A program made the translations under genes and the position numbers. Positions 34,896 to 48,215 of a stretch of DNA of 64,000 nucleotides are shown here, one piece after another. Under the pieces are notes generated by a model, which made no database searches, was not told the origin of the DNA, and saw nothing but the letters and a program-made list of their open reading frames with translations. Positions within the stretch are counted from its first letter, which is position 1. The number at the start of each line of letters is the position of its first letter. This stretch comes from Colius striatus (Eukaryota > Chordata > Aves > Coliiformes > Coliidae), in contig NC_084759.1 of the NCBI RefSeq assembly GCF_028858725.1, positions 139,666,671 through 139,730,670 on the forward strand, given 5' to 3'.

Positions 34896-35320
34896 TGTGT
34901 TTAGGGTAGTCTATTTTTATTGATTTCATAGCTTTGATTGATTTTGTCTTCTATTACATCAGAGTCTGATTTTCCACCTGCACAAAGCAACAATCTTACA
35001 TCAATTTAGGAAGACACAAAATCTGTAACAGGCAGACAAAAGCAAAAATATTTCCCATTTACTAGTACGTAAGGGAAAATCAGGAAAGAAAAAACATAAT
35101 GGTGATATGAAACCTAAAAAATCTAGACATATTAAAAATCCCATTAGGCTCAGCAACACTAAAGGGTAGTATTAGGAAACAGGTTTTTCATATGCTGCAG
35201 GAACATGAAAATTCTGATAAGGAACATGATGGATGTCACTAAAGCCAGCTCCTTAAAAAGGGTCTTCGGTGTCTACTGTGACAACTAGGCTGACTTTAGG
35301 CATCATGCTGCTAACTGCTT

Positions 35321-35427
35321 TCATCCTGAGGAAAATAATTGTACTGGATAGAAACTTGTGTATTGATTGTTGTTAGCCACTGCTCAGTTTTTTTAAAGTT
35401 TTGTTACAATTATTTTCCTCAGGATGA
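35321..35427. repeat. Perfect 23-bp inverted repeat with 61-base spacer
   Basis: Arms 35321-35343 and 35405-35427 are exact reverse complements. A further pair (AAACTT in the left of the spacer, AAGTTT in the right) could lengthen the stem after an internal loop. Not part of any element I recognise. Confidence 0.93.
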
Positions 35428-37113
35428 TGGACTTATAACAAGCATGTATGTAGTTGATTACATGAGCACTAAGTCTTTAATACCAAGAAAGAACACAGTA
35501 ATTGAAAGTCTCTGAAGTTTGTCAGGCCTACCTTAGGATATATCATGGATAATTCAGCCAACAGTTTATTTATCGCTGGTCTCAGACTTCATTCCTGCTG
35601 CATTCCAGCATACATTCTGTGTCTCTAGCCCAACTCCAAATAGAAATTTCTAATGCAGCGTTTCAAACTGAACATGGGAAGGGGACATACTACCATGAAG
35701 CATGTTTGTAGCTGGGGAAGGAGAAACAACTTTCCATGGAGCCACTGCAAGTGAAATGAGAAGTGTGTTCAGGAGGAAGCATTTCAAATAAAAGCAGGAG
35801 CAAGAATGAGAAGGGAAGAGGACAAATACACACAAAGCGGGAGCAAGAGGAGCAAACTCTTGCTGCGAAGCAACATCTTAATGTGTTTTTTTCCATCAGT
35901 TGAGCTTCCTCTGCTTCAGAGCTGTTATTTTCCTCTGTTAGGACCTGACAGTCTCTGGCCCAAACTGAAACTCTGGCATTTCCACCACCATTGCCCTCAT
36001 TTAACCTCCCTAGTAGCATGTCCACTTAAATATGTTTATTCCCAGGAATTTGAGAATGTTTTATTTAGAAATACAGTAAATCTGTGCCCTCAGGCTAGAT
36101 TGCTTTTAATACACGAGTTGTTAGAGAAGCTAGGAGCTGTGAAACAGGCCTCAGTTTTTCAAGACAGTCTGGAGAAGGAAGGTACAAGAAAAAGAAAGAA
36201 AGATAAGAGTAGTTACTTACAAATGAAATACTAGCAAGCTTAAAACTACACAGTGAATAGTAAGTTTCATTGTTTTAGCCAAGGTGATTATGTATCAGAT
36301 TACAATAATATTACAAAGAAAAGAAATGTCACTAAAATCTTTTTATTCATAGTTTCGTATTTGTCTATTTGTTGTCCAAATAGCTGTCTTGTAGTGTTTA
36401 ATTCACCAAGCCAAATTTGTCAGGAAATAATCAGAGCCTTGTAATCATACATAGTAATTCATCCCATTGCTGCACAGAATTACAAGTATGCCAATCATAG
36501 GTTATAAAGCATCTGGGCAAGACTCTTTTACTTGACATTTATAATTTGGAGTGTCTGCTTGATTGAACAACGTCTTTTTACAGCCAGTGATTGAATTTTC
36601 TCAGAAATGGAGCTGATGATGAATAAAGCTATCCTACTGAAAAGTCATGACCCCAGTGCTTTGATTAGAATAAATCATGCAGAGATTGAATTAAGTAGAG
36701 AGTGTTTAGTATACATATTTACATTGCTAAAGACTCATCTCGTTATGTTAGATATCAAGTTGGAAATACATCCTCTTGCCACTGAGTGGAGCTCCTCACA
36801 TATTTATTAGTACATGCTTCTGCTGTGAGGTGACTTACTGATGGTTATTTCAGCTTATACCTGGCAGCTTTGTGGACATAGCGCTCAGGAAGCTGGTAGG
36901 TGCCAAATGAATTGGCTGAATAGGTAAGTGGAAATCTCATGGTGCCACAAGAGACAGCAGTAGGTCAGCCCCTTTGTTAGTGGACCTTGAATATGAGTTA
37001 ATTTATTTTAAATAGTTTGAAACAATCAGTGTAATCTGTAGGCACATTGATGCTCTCTGCTCTCAAAGTTTTTCTTCGAGAAACGTCCCCTACTAGTTTG
37101 TACACCTAATTTC

Positions 37114-37160
37114 GGGGAGGGGGGGAGGGCGGGGGGGGGAGAAAAAAAAGAAAAAAAAAT
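37114..37160 (+). repeat. G-run tract followed by A-run tract
   Basis: Runs of G separated by single A or C from 37114 to 37139, followed by an A-rich stretch broken by single G. Four or more G-runs of three or longer meet the usual G-quadruplex pattern. Confidence 0.9.
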
Positions 37161-39149
37161 AGATGTTTGCTTAAGGATGATGTGTTACAGATGCTACATG
37201 CAGAGACTTGAGAGCCATTGCAGAGCATGTTGCTCTGCTTTCACCAGGGGAATAATTACAGCCTTGAACAGCCAATTATCACTGCATAATAAGACAAAAG
37301 ATAAAAGGCAGATGTAAACATATCTCACAACTAATAGAAGAGTGTGTTTCAAATCAAGGAGTGTTTTCTTGGTCAGCTTTTCACAGCAGGAAACCATATT
37401 TTTTGTGAGTTTATGCAACTTTGTGTAGCATAGGTTTAGGGAATGTAAGTGTTGTTCCTGGGTCAATCCTCAGCTGGATGTGCATGGTAGTACAGTGTGT
37501 GTGAACAGAGGTGAAGGGGATCAGACAGGGAAATGGGCTGTAGAGAAGTAGAGAAGACTGTGATAAGGAGCATGAGACAGCAGCAAGGAAGAGAAGTGGT
37601 TTAGCGAGATAAATAATACACATGGAAAGTGGATAGGAGGGGAAATAGGGTACTTACCTCTGAGTCCACTTGTATGCCTCAGTGGGATTTATAACTTTTT
37701 TCTGCTCTCTTCAGGTGAGGTTAGATGGAAGATCACTTCTTTAATCACCATCTTAGTCTTAGGATCTTAAAGGATTTGCTGTCTGAGAAGAATATTGTTC
37801 TTAATATTGGCTGCATTCAAGTTAGACCATAAGGAGCCTCATCATCTGTCTGAAGGGCAGGGATCAGGCACAGAGCATGCACCAACCACAGAGTGATGAA
37901 ACCAATAAGTTATATTAAAAATTGTTTTATTTTTGTAACAGCTTTTGACTGTTCCTCAGTGTTCAGGTCCCATCCTATCTTTTGAAAGGGAAAAGTTGCT
38001 AGCATGGGCCAGATGGAGAGTAGATTGATAAGAAAAAAAAAAAAAAAGAGAAAATTTTAAGTAGCTAGTGTTTTCACTGAAAAGCTGAGCCACTGCAAAA
38101 CCAAAGAGACAACAATTAAAGAAATTACTAAAAAAAATCCAAGAAAAGGAAATGCTTCCCCAGTGTCTACCCAAATGTTGGTGATATTAACCCCCAGAAA
38201 ACAAAGAAGTGTAAAGTAAATATATCCAGGGTTTAGGCTGAAAGATGTAAAGGCATAGTTAGGGAAGCTCAGACAGGGTCAATACAGGGAACTGACCTAA
38301 ATAAGAATATATAACATGTTCGTGTTCTAAAATCCTGTACAGGAACTGTTCCCAGTCAGTCCATAGAATGTATAAAATGTTGTAGTAAGCCAGTGCATAT
38401 AATACACATTTCTAGATGGAATAAAGGTCAATGAATAGCCTTACGGCATCTCACACAAGGCTTGGTGGGATAGGCTATCTTGTGTTGTTAATCAAGGGTG
38501 ATGGGAAAGGGAAATGGACAGAGAGAGATACATAAGACTGTTCCCATGCTTAGAGTTTTTGTAACAGAGACAAAGTGAAACAGCAAAGTTATGGGTACTA
38601 TGGATGCTAGATTCTGGCTGAAATAGGCCATTTCTGTGTTTTCTTTCTCAGTCAGCAACTTCACTCTCCACACCATTCAAAACAAGACTGCACTGTAAAG
38701 GAGGAGACACAGGAGTAACATAATATTATTTTCTTACTCCTTTTCCATATTGGAACCAATTGATAATTCAGGCTAGCTAGATAGGTATTCACATCTGCAT
38801 AGAAAACATTAAAATCATAATAAAAATGAATCTATTTGTAAAAGCTTTGCTGAAAGAGAATTAAAATTGTCTGGCAGTTAACTTGCTTTAGAGTTTAGCA
38901 AAACTCTTATTCTCTAAGCATCATCACATCTGTAATACCTCTCTCTAAGCTTACTGTACTGTAAGAAAAAGTAATACAAATTTTCAGGAACAAGCTTTAG
39001 CTGAGGTAATTCATAATTGTAGACTGCTGTGGTGTTTTCACTTAGAAGATGTTCTTTATAGTGCAAGATGTTTATACCAACTTTTCTAGAAGTCTAAAAT
39101 GCTTCAAACATCAGCCTCTGGAAACCAAGCAGAGCAGATAGCTTTAGCC

Positions 39150-40070
39150 CTACTGTCCTGGAAGTACTTAGCTGGTTGGACATATACAAGTCAATGGGAC
39201 CATACAAAGTCCTTCCTAGGGTGCCAAGAAAGTCAGTGTGGTTGTGCGATTGCTATCTATCACCTTCAGAAATCGTGGAGATCAGGGGAGAAAGCCAAGA
39301 CAAGGATCCAGAGAACTGCAGGCCTTCCTGGGAAGGTTGTAGAGCCATTTCCAGACCAATGACAAATTATGTCTGACCAATCATATTGTCTTCTATAACA
39401 AGATAGCTGGCTGTGTGGGTGAAGAGAGGGCAATTTATGCTACTTGCCTTTACCTTAGCAAGGCTTTTGGTACAGTCTCTTACAGTATGCTTAGTGCCAA
39501 AATGATAAGAACTGAGTAAGTGGGTAGATGAGTGCTGGGCTCAAGGGAGTATGATCAATGGTATAAGTCGAGCTGGCAACTGGTTACCAGCAGCATCCCT
39601 AAGTAATCATGGTTCTGGCCAGCAACATGCAATGTCTTTGTTAAAACGTCTGGATAATGGAATAGAATGCACTTTCAAGAAATTTGCAGATGATCCCACA
39701 TGAGGGATCACAGTGGGGAGGGTGGGACTGGTGATGGCTGGAGACGTATGATCAAGGGAAGTTCAGCCAAATGCAAAGTCCTGGACTTTGGGTAGGTACT
39801 GGGTTAATAAAGCAAGGGTGGAGAACTTTATGTATACCTACCTATAAGAGAATGTAAAGAAGACAGAGGCAGACTATTCTCAGAGGTGCACAGTGGAAGG
39901 ATGACAAGCAATTGACACAAGTTGGAATATGGGGAAAAAAATAAATCACCACAACAGTGATCAAATGCTAGAAGAGGTGCCCAGAGAGTTGGTCGAACTT
40001 ACTGTCTTGGAGATACTCATAACTTGTCTGTACAAGTCACTGAGCAACCTGGTCTACATTGTTCCTCCTT
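39150..40070 (+). mobile_element. Ancient CR1 LINE, ORF2 region
   Basis: Co-linear but badly eroded: ACCATACAAAGTCCTTCCTA, CGTGGAGATCAGGGGAG, a decayed motif A around CAAGGCTTTTGGTACAGTC and a decayed catalytic box near 39680 (AAATTTGCAGATGAT). Many frame breaks; both ends are uncertain. Confidence 0.82.
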
Positions 40071-43000
40071 TGGGTAGATATTGGATGACATTTATTGTGG
40101 AGTTTCCTTTCAGCCTATGTGATTGTATTTTCTTTTCTGTTTCCTTTGAATGATGATTTCTCATACTTTCACGGATTTGCCCTCAGCCCTTGAAGTCAGA
40201 ACAGCTTCCAAAATTGTCATCTAGTTTAAGGTAAAACATTATGTCTCAAAGGACTGATAGGAGTCACCTACACATACTTCATATTCAAGCATTGACCTGA
40301 TTCCTCAAAAACATATCCTGCTGCACTGCTAAATTTTACAACTCCTTCAACTTCATGCATGGGATGTCATCTAACCTATGTTTTGTGTGCATTATTCAAT
40401 CTATTTATAAGAGACACAATGCTGACTGACACAGGACTGCTATCTCAGTATCAAATTGGATCATTCAAAAAGATTCATACATCTGCCTCCTTTGGTCACA
40501 TAACCAGATGTGACAGGAAGAAGGTCAGTGATACTCCTTAAGTGACCTCCTTACATTGCAGTAATGCCAAGCAAGTGCAGTGAATGCTTTCAGCAGTGAA
40601 AAGAGCTAGTGCAAATACAAAGCATACAGTGCAATTTATTTATATAATCCATGGCAGCTATGAAGATCTCTACAGGACAGCAGATATAGAATTAAATGTA
40701 TGTTGGCATGTACTGTATTTTTTTTTCCTTGTTTTTGAATGTGTAAGCTTTGCTGAATTCAACAGCTTGGGGGGAAAAAAAAAAAAAAAGGAAAAAAAAA
40801 GAAGCTAAACTGGGTAACATCAGCCAGGCTTGTTGATAAGCCTTTTCTAATTACTTTTTGAACAATAACGCAGATTTTCTTTAGGTTCTGTTTTGTAGCA
40901 ATCACTTGCAAGTCAGCTTGTTATATCACTGATGTTATACTACAGGGCCAGGATACAAAGTGCTTTAAGCTCTGATAGATTGTAACTTGACTCCAAGCAT
41001 CACTTCACCAGGCAACATGCTGGTTTATCACAGCAAGTTGCAAGAATTACAACAAAGTAATGTTGCTGCTGTTCTTGTCTGCTACTATTTGTACAGTAAG
41101 TTATACTTGAAAAATCATAACTTTTTTTTTTAATGGAAAGCGTTATGTATTATTCTGCTTTTCCCTTTAAGGACACACTTGAAAAATATGTAAACTTGAA
41201 AATAATGGGTAACAAGAAAAAGATGAGAGAACTCTCTCATATGTGACATATATTTATGTTATTTAGAAAATTACTAGATACAATTTATTTGCTTAGATGG
41301 CAGTTCGTATTTTTATATTTGCTCTAAGGGCAATCCCCCCAATTTTAAACAAATATTATTACTGTTCTGAGATTTGAGAATATATTCCATTTCTAAACAA
41401 CTTTAAGCCACATTTGTCTCTGGACTGAATCCACCAATGTCATCAGTGTTAGATCATGGATTAGTTTGGCTCATGGTATTATGCTTGGAATAACTTCAGT
41501 TGTGGGGTTTTGTTTTTTTGCCAAGGTCAGACTTTGAAAGAAGTTAATAACACTGATGGTAGAAGAGAGTGACTGTGCTTTTACAAATATGAGACATGAT
41601 AGGGAGATTTGCAGTGGTTTCCATTTTATTGAAATTTCAGGGAACAAAGATTGTTGTCCCAAGATACATAACAACTACGTAACTCCATGGAACTGATAAT
41701 ATGTAATGGTGGAGTGAGTAAAAAAGATGGGAAGTATCGTCATTATTCTTGAATATAACTCATGAGGCTTACACAAATATTTGGGAATTAACTACAGCAA
41801 TGGAGATATTTGCTAGTTTAGTTTCTGTGAGACTTGCATGTTTGGTGCTGCATTTCATGTAGTCATGCCATGTAAAATACAGTCTAGGATTCAAAAAAGT
41901 GTAATTATTGTTTCTTTCTTTTTGTTTCTTGATTGCAACACAAAAACAGCTTGACAAGCTGGAGGGATGCATTAGTGCTTCTCACAGTCATGTCCAAGCT
42001 AATCTGTACTACTAATGTATCATCTGCAGTCACTACAGGATGCTAAAAACAGGATTTGTATTTCATGTCATAGAATTATATCATAGAATGGTAGGGGTTG
42101 GAAGGGACCTTTAGAGATGAGTGAGCTTGAACCAGGAAGAAATTACCTGTTCCCAAGATAGCTAGATCCCTTCACACCCATCAAGTTCCTTTGAAGTTTA
42201 ACAACAAAGCATAACTCTAAGGGCATAAGTATAGGACCATGTAAAGAAAGATCATTAAATAGCTGATCTTTGGCCTTACCTGAAAAGTACTCTATTTCTA
42301 TAGAAACCTGAGTACTTGGCTTTGAATGCCAAAGTGTATCATAGGAACTCAGAGTACTGGAGGAAACAGAGATATCCAATTTCAGCTAGAATAGTATTTC
42401 CTAGTCGTTTCCCCTCTGTTTTTTTCCCCTTTAGTTTTATGCCTAATCATACCTCAATTTTTGTCCTTGTTCTTTACAGACTTGGATTGCCCCATCTTTG
42501 TGGAAGCAGTAAATCCAAAGGAAGCAGTGTATTCAGGCATCTCAGAGACGTTCCTTAAGATAGTTGGGGCACTCTTGGTTTGCTGAAGTACAGAGGACTA
42601 ATGTGGGAATACTATCAAGTGCAGGCTCTTTTGGAACAGTTTTTTCTGGCAGATAAAAAGACATTTTACAGACCTAGTGACACTCTACAGATCCCACAAA
42701 TCTCTTGAACGTTATGACCATTTAAGAGCTGACAGCTGCAAACAGATTAGAGACAAAAAACCTGTATCACACTAGCATATTTGAGGACTTTGAATAGTCT
42801 ACTTACATGAATAATAAAACAACACTAAAGGTTGTTAATGTTAATCTAGTATTATAGCTAATAACATGCATCTAGTATCTCCTCTGTTCAAGACACTGAA
42901 CAAATAAGTGAAGTAAGAAATGGAAGAAGAATTTGGAAACTAATAACTGGTAACCTAGAGGAATTACATGAGTGATTTAACTTACCATGTTACATTGTAG

Positions 43001-46000
43001 TGTATCAGCCAAAAAAAACCCACCAAAAAACAAAAAACAACCTATTAAAAATCTGGCCAGCACCTGGGAATGGGCTGTTACTACAGTTGTCAAGAGCTAC
43101 AGAGGTTTCCATCTGTGAAACATTAAAAAAATCTGTGCAAACTTGAAAGTCCAAAATCTGCTATCAGTTAGCTTGTCATCTTAAAAAAAAAAAATATCAG
43201 AAAGCCCTCGCATTGACAGCATCACTTGAGAGGCCAAAGACAGTTTAATCCTATCATCTGAACAGCTTTCCTTCTTTTTATGAGAGTTAAAGTACATTGC
43301 TGGAGAAGTATAAAGTTATATATTAGTACTGAAGAATTAATTTATCCTACACATTCTGTTAAACAAATCTCAGATCATCATCTAATCTGTCAGATCACCA
43401 GTCCTTGTAGCCACTGCAAACTGAACTGAGTTCAAGTTGGTTGCCTGGAAGTTAAATATTTTGTTCACTATGATAACTGAAATAGCTCTACCCTCCTGGA
43501 GGCCTTCAGGCTTTTGCCTTGTGGCTCCTAACCAGGATCTGATATATCTCTTTACTTTCTCTGTTACCTGTTTCTTCTGCCTCTTATTGTCTCCTCTATT
43601 AAATCCACAGCTAGTTTGCTGGACATTCCCATCCTTATTGCTTTACAAATGTATTGCTAACTAGATCTATGTATTCTCTTCTCCAGTTTTCCTTGATGAC
43701 AATGCAGAAGACTCTAGATGAAAGCTGGTTTTGTGGCTTTCTGTGAAAGCTTTCAATTCACTGCATATGAGTCTCTTGGTCTCAGGAATGCCAGATGCTG
43801 GTTTGATTCCATTGTGAAACTCTGAATTGAAGTACTTCAGAGTTAACAGGGGTGTGAGTTTGAGGGGAAACATAGTGACTGGATGTTTTTTCAAAGCTAT
43901 AATGTGAATGAGTATTTAAAACCAAACATGCTGCTTTCATATGCTCTTGATCTGACTGCAAATACTGTGGAAAAGAGTGATACAAAGCACAGAGGTTCCA
44001 GGAATAAACCCTATATTAATTTCTTGGGTGAGAATCTTCATACTTCTAGGGAAAAAACAGTGTTATGCTTTTATCTGAATAGATGTTACTGAAAATAGCT
44101 CAAATTACACATTCTGATACCACATGACTTAGCATTAAGCTTGTAGTTACAAATTTTTTTACAAGTAGGTCCTTTCTTGTATAATGCCTTAAACCAAAAT
44201 TCAAACTGCCAACCCTAGACCTTCGAGTCTATAAATGGATTGTTTTCACAAAGCAAGTTAAATGAATCTAAAATGACTTTAAAATATTTTCCAGAAAACT
44301 AAATTTAGCTTTTAAAAAACATCTTCACTAGGAAATCTTGGTAACATATTTTTGCTTTGAGATCTGGGTTCATTGAACTTTCCCAAAGTCCTAACACATG
44401 CATGAGCCAAAAAACCCCATGAAACAACAGTTCACACAATCTCCTGAGAACCAAGTCAGCTGACTCTGGCAGAGCACAAATATTTTTAAACACATTTCAG
44501 TTTCTTTTATGAAGATAATCCGAGCAGTACCAACTCGCTCGTTCCACAAGCATCTTTTCTGCTTCTCCCAGGAAAAAAAAATTATAACATAGGAGTCAAA
44601 GACGTGCAGTGCACAGGGTCACAGACTAGATTTTTTTTTTGTGCTGTAGCGACAGATCTGCAGGAGAGAAAATAATTTGTTTATAAGATGGAAAACAATG
44701 TTGGAGAACAACAGAAATCATTGTATTTTTAACTAGCTACTAGTATTTAAGAGAAGACTGGAATGCCCCATTTCTAGTGTACAGTACTCCATTTAACATA
44801 CTACTTTTATTTATTCTGTCTTGGTAATCAGCTGCTGCCTTTGAGAGGATAATAAAATTACTTTATTCCCACACAGAGATACACACATACAATGTAATGT
44901 ATTGTGACTGATTTACTTTTTTTAGAGAAGCTAATAAAGGAGAAGTACACAAGAGCACCCTTGTTTGAATAAATACTGTGCTATCTGTATGGAATAACAA
45001 TTATATGCTGAAGCTAGAGCAGATGTATGGGTGTGAATCACAGAAGGGTCATTTGAGGAATCATAATCAGCCAAAGAGACCTAGGATTCCATCTGCAGTA
45101 GAAATTTTTCTGTGGTCAAACAGCAGATTTTTCTAATGATTATGGATCAAGATGGGGAAAGTGATTTTCACTCCATGCTTTGCTGCAAGTCAAGTATGGA
45201 AGTTCCTAAAATGTGGGACATACATTTGTGATACAGAAATGCAAAATGAAATGAGAGCTGACACTACCATTGGCAGCCACCATTAGGACTGCTGAAGAAA
45301 AGTTTGCAGGCTCCCTTTTTAGTACACTGCAAGAAGAACACTCTGTAGTTAAGACTAGAAATGTGAATGCTTTCATTTCCTAGTTTTGCTGTATACTCTG
45401 ACCTAGATCAGATTTTAACTTATTTGAACCACCACTGGATATTCAACTGTTACTGTAGTCAGTAGAGGGAGTCAATAAATGTCACCTCATTTTAAGGATA
45501 AGGTCAGCTTCTGTGTTAGGAACTGTGCTATACAATGTCTTCATTGACATTTGTGGTGTTCCTTTGATACTTTCATGTACAGAGTAGTCTCAAACCACTG
45601 TTTGAAACAAATATTTTCTACTTTACTTCATCATTTCTGCATTATCATAGAAGTAATTTAATTTAATGCGGTCATTCAGTGTGCTTCCCAGTAGAATGTT
45701 TATTAGCCAGTTGCTTTCTTGCAAAACAACTTTACCTGAATCATCAGTATAGGCACACTCCCAAAGGGAGTTAACCAGGAATAGTCATGCTGCAGATTTT
45801 TTCTTCTACCAAGCCCTTTTTTTCCTCTCCTATTTGTTTTACCTTCTTAGTGCTGTCATGTATTTTGCTAGAAATTAACAAAGGCATCTGTAAGCTAGAG
45901 ATTCTAAAGCATCCTCTAAAAACTCTCCTGAAGCATCTTCCAACAACTTCAAGTAGCAAGCAAAGGGTCTTGTTACCTTAATTCTTTGTGGACAATCTAA

Positions 46001-46072
46001 GATACACTATGGTCCAGGAGGACCAAGAGGAACATGCAGTTAGTAGTACTTACACAACATTACCATTTGCCC
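40071..46072. other. Non-coding stretch between CR1 copies
   Basis: Only the 50-base CR1 tip at 42068-42120 and A-runs (40772-40800, 43183) were recognised. The open frames are short and featureless. Confidence 0.55.
42068..42120 (-). mobile_element. CR1 LINE, about 50-base 3' tip
   Basis: Plus strand reads ATCATAGAATGGTAGGGGTT then GGAAGGGACCTTTAGAGATG, the reverse complement of the young CR1 end, and stops there. Little divergence, so recent and extremely 5'-truncated. Confidence 0.9.
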
Positions 46073-47071
46073 AGAGAGTGGTGATCAATGGCACAGAGTC
46101 GAGTTGGAGGCCTGTGGCCAGTGGAGTTCCACAGGGATCAATTCTGGGGCCAGTCTTGTTCAACATCTTCATCAACGACCTGGATGAGGGGACAGAGTGT
46201 ACCCTCAGCAAGTTTGCTGATGACACCAAACTGGGAGGACTGGCTGATTCCCCAGAAGGCTGTGCTGCCATTCAGCGGGATCTCGACCGGCTTGAGAGTT
46301 GGGCAGGAACCTCAAGAGGTTCAACAAGGACAAGTGCAGAGTCCTGCATCTGGGGAGGAACAGCCCCATGCACCAGTACAGGCTGGAGGTCAAACTGCTG
46401 AAGAGCAGCTCTGCAGAGAAAGACCTGGGAGTCCTGATTGATAATAGGCTAAATATGAGCCAGCAATGTGCCCTCGTAGCCAAGAAGGCCAATGGCATCC
46501 TGGGATGTATCAAGAAGAGTGTGGCCAGCAGGTCGAGGGAGGTTCTTCTTCCCCTCTACTCTGCCCTGGTGAGGCCTCATCTGGAGTCCTGTGTCCAGTT
46601 CTGGGCTCCTCAGCTCAAGAGGGACAGAGAACTTCTGGAGAGAGTCCAGTGCAGGGCCACCAAGATGATCAGGGGACTGGAACATCTTTCATACAAGGAA
46701 AGGCTGCGGGAACAGGGGCTGTTTAGTCTAGAGAAGGGGAGACTGAGAGGAGATCTTATTAACATTTACAAATATCTAAATGGTGGGTGTCGGGAGGTTG
46801 AGGCATCCCTGTTTTCTATTGTAGCTAGCAACAGGACAAGGGGTAATGGGATGAAGCTGGGACACAAAAAGTGCCTCAAACATAAGAAGAGACTATTTCA
46901 CTGTGAGGGTGATGGAGCAGTGGAACAGGCTGCCCAGAGGGGTTGTGGAGTCTCCTTCCTTGGAGGTCTTCAAGACCTGCCTGGACAAGTTCCTGTGTGA
47001 CCTGAACCTGGTGGTTCTGCTTCTGCAGCGGGGTTGCGTCCTTTCCAACCCCTACCATTCTATGATTCTAT
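46073..47071 (+). mobile_element. Young CR1 LINE, about 1 kb, best preserved copy
   Basis: Starts at the CR1 block AGAGAGTGGTGATCAATGG and runs to the tail CATTCTATGATTCTATGA. It shows [20 protein letters not shown] (RT motif B region), [10 protein letters not shown] (catalytic box), and then [18 protein letters not shown] and [15 protein letters not shown]. The catalytic box is in one frame and the downstream 230 codons in another, so there is a frame break near 46300. No full ORF2, so not autonomous. Confidence 0.96.
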
Positions 47072-48049
47072 GACCTTTGGGTGGAGTTTATTTAGTGAGT
47101 CAGCAAGGGGTTCGTTGTTCCACCTCCCTAAGATATGTGCTGATTAAGAAAAGTAATTTTAGCTAGATGCTTTGTGAGCAGTCTCAGAGAGAGTTGAGAC
47201 ATAAAGGCAAAGGAACAGAACCAAAGTCATTGATAGGGCACTGAGGGGAATGAGGAGTTCTGCAGTTGCTGTTTTTACTGCTTTCATACCTGCTCTGAGT
47301 GGAGAGATGACAGTAATATGTGTCATTTCATCACACATGCATTAATCTACCAAAGATAAAGAGTGTATAGTATATTATACTCAGTTCAGGATTGAGCAGA
47401 TAGTGTTTTCTGGCCACTAAATTAAAATAATTCAAAATACTTTGAAAATCTATGATAATCCAGATTTTGAAGCAACTTCTAAAAGCAATACAAGTATTTT
47501 CCAATAAGATTGGATATGGTTATGGAACCAGTGGCCAAAAAAATCAAACTTTTCTGTTTGTAATGATAACTGAAATGTGTCCAGACTTGTTTCCAGTCAA
47601 GCCAGTGGACATTCATAGAATTCTTTTAGTGAAAGTAGGTTGGGTACTTAGTTCTTTTTCCACAATCTTTATTAGGTAGAATTAAACACTATGTAAAACT
47701 TAGTTAATTGGAGGAAAAAATAAAAGCAGAAAACAGACAGACTGATTTAACATTTTGATTAAAGATGTAAGAAGATTACATGTCTAAATATGCCTAAAGG
47801 TTAGTTTTAGTTTTGGGGTTTTTTTTGCAGTTGTAAGAAGCCATCATCAGAATATATACCATCCCCTCTATCGACTTTTTTCTGCAGAAACTAGAGATCT
47901 TTTCTTCCATAAATCTGAGAAATTTATCTGGTAAACATATACATGTAGAAGTACTTAGAAAGCAAGTGACATGCTAGGAGGAAGATGTGTGGTAGTTGAA
48001 TAGATAGTTGATACAAGGAGTGTTAAGACAATCAAAGATTTTTACACAG

Positions 48050-48215
48050 ACTTTTTAGTAGAGCCTGTTATGACAGGACAGGGGTAATGGCTTTAAACTA
48101 AGAGGGTAGATTCAGACTAGATATAAGGAATAAATTTTTTACAATTAAGGTGGTAAAACACTGAACAAGTTGCCCAGAGAGGTAGTAAATGCCCCATCCC
48201 TAGAAATAGTGCACT
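48050..48215 (+). mobile_element. Old CR1 LINE 3' fragment
   Basis: GACAGGACAGGGGTAATGGC, then ATATAAGGAATAAATTTTTT and GTTGCCCAGAGAGGTAGTA match the CR1 ORF2 end. The 3' UTR and tail are missing. Confidence 0.8.

Larger units (their letters stand above)
33522..39149. other. Non-coding stretch, probable EPS8 5' intron
   Basis: AT-rich. Contains the purine satellite (34656-34895), the 23-bp inverted repeat (35321-35427) and the G/A tract (37114-37160). No exon was recognised on either strand. Confidence 0.55.

Noticed and set aside
34597..34929. Open frames of about 90-110 codons on both strands made of simple di- and tripeptide repeats
   Set aside because: Direct product of the GGGAAA/GGGAA satellite.
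42474..42560. Possible exon after a TTCTTTACAG acceptor
   Set aside because: No convincing donor follows; the frame has stops and no similarity.
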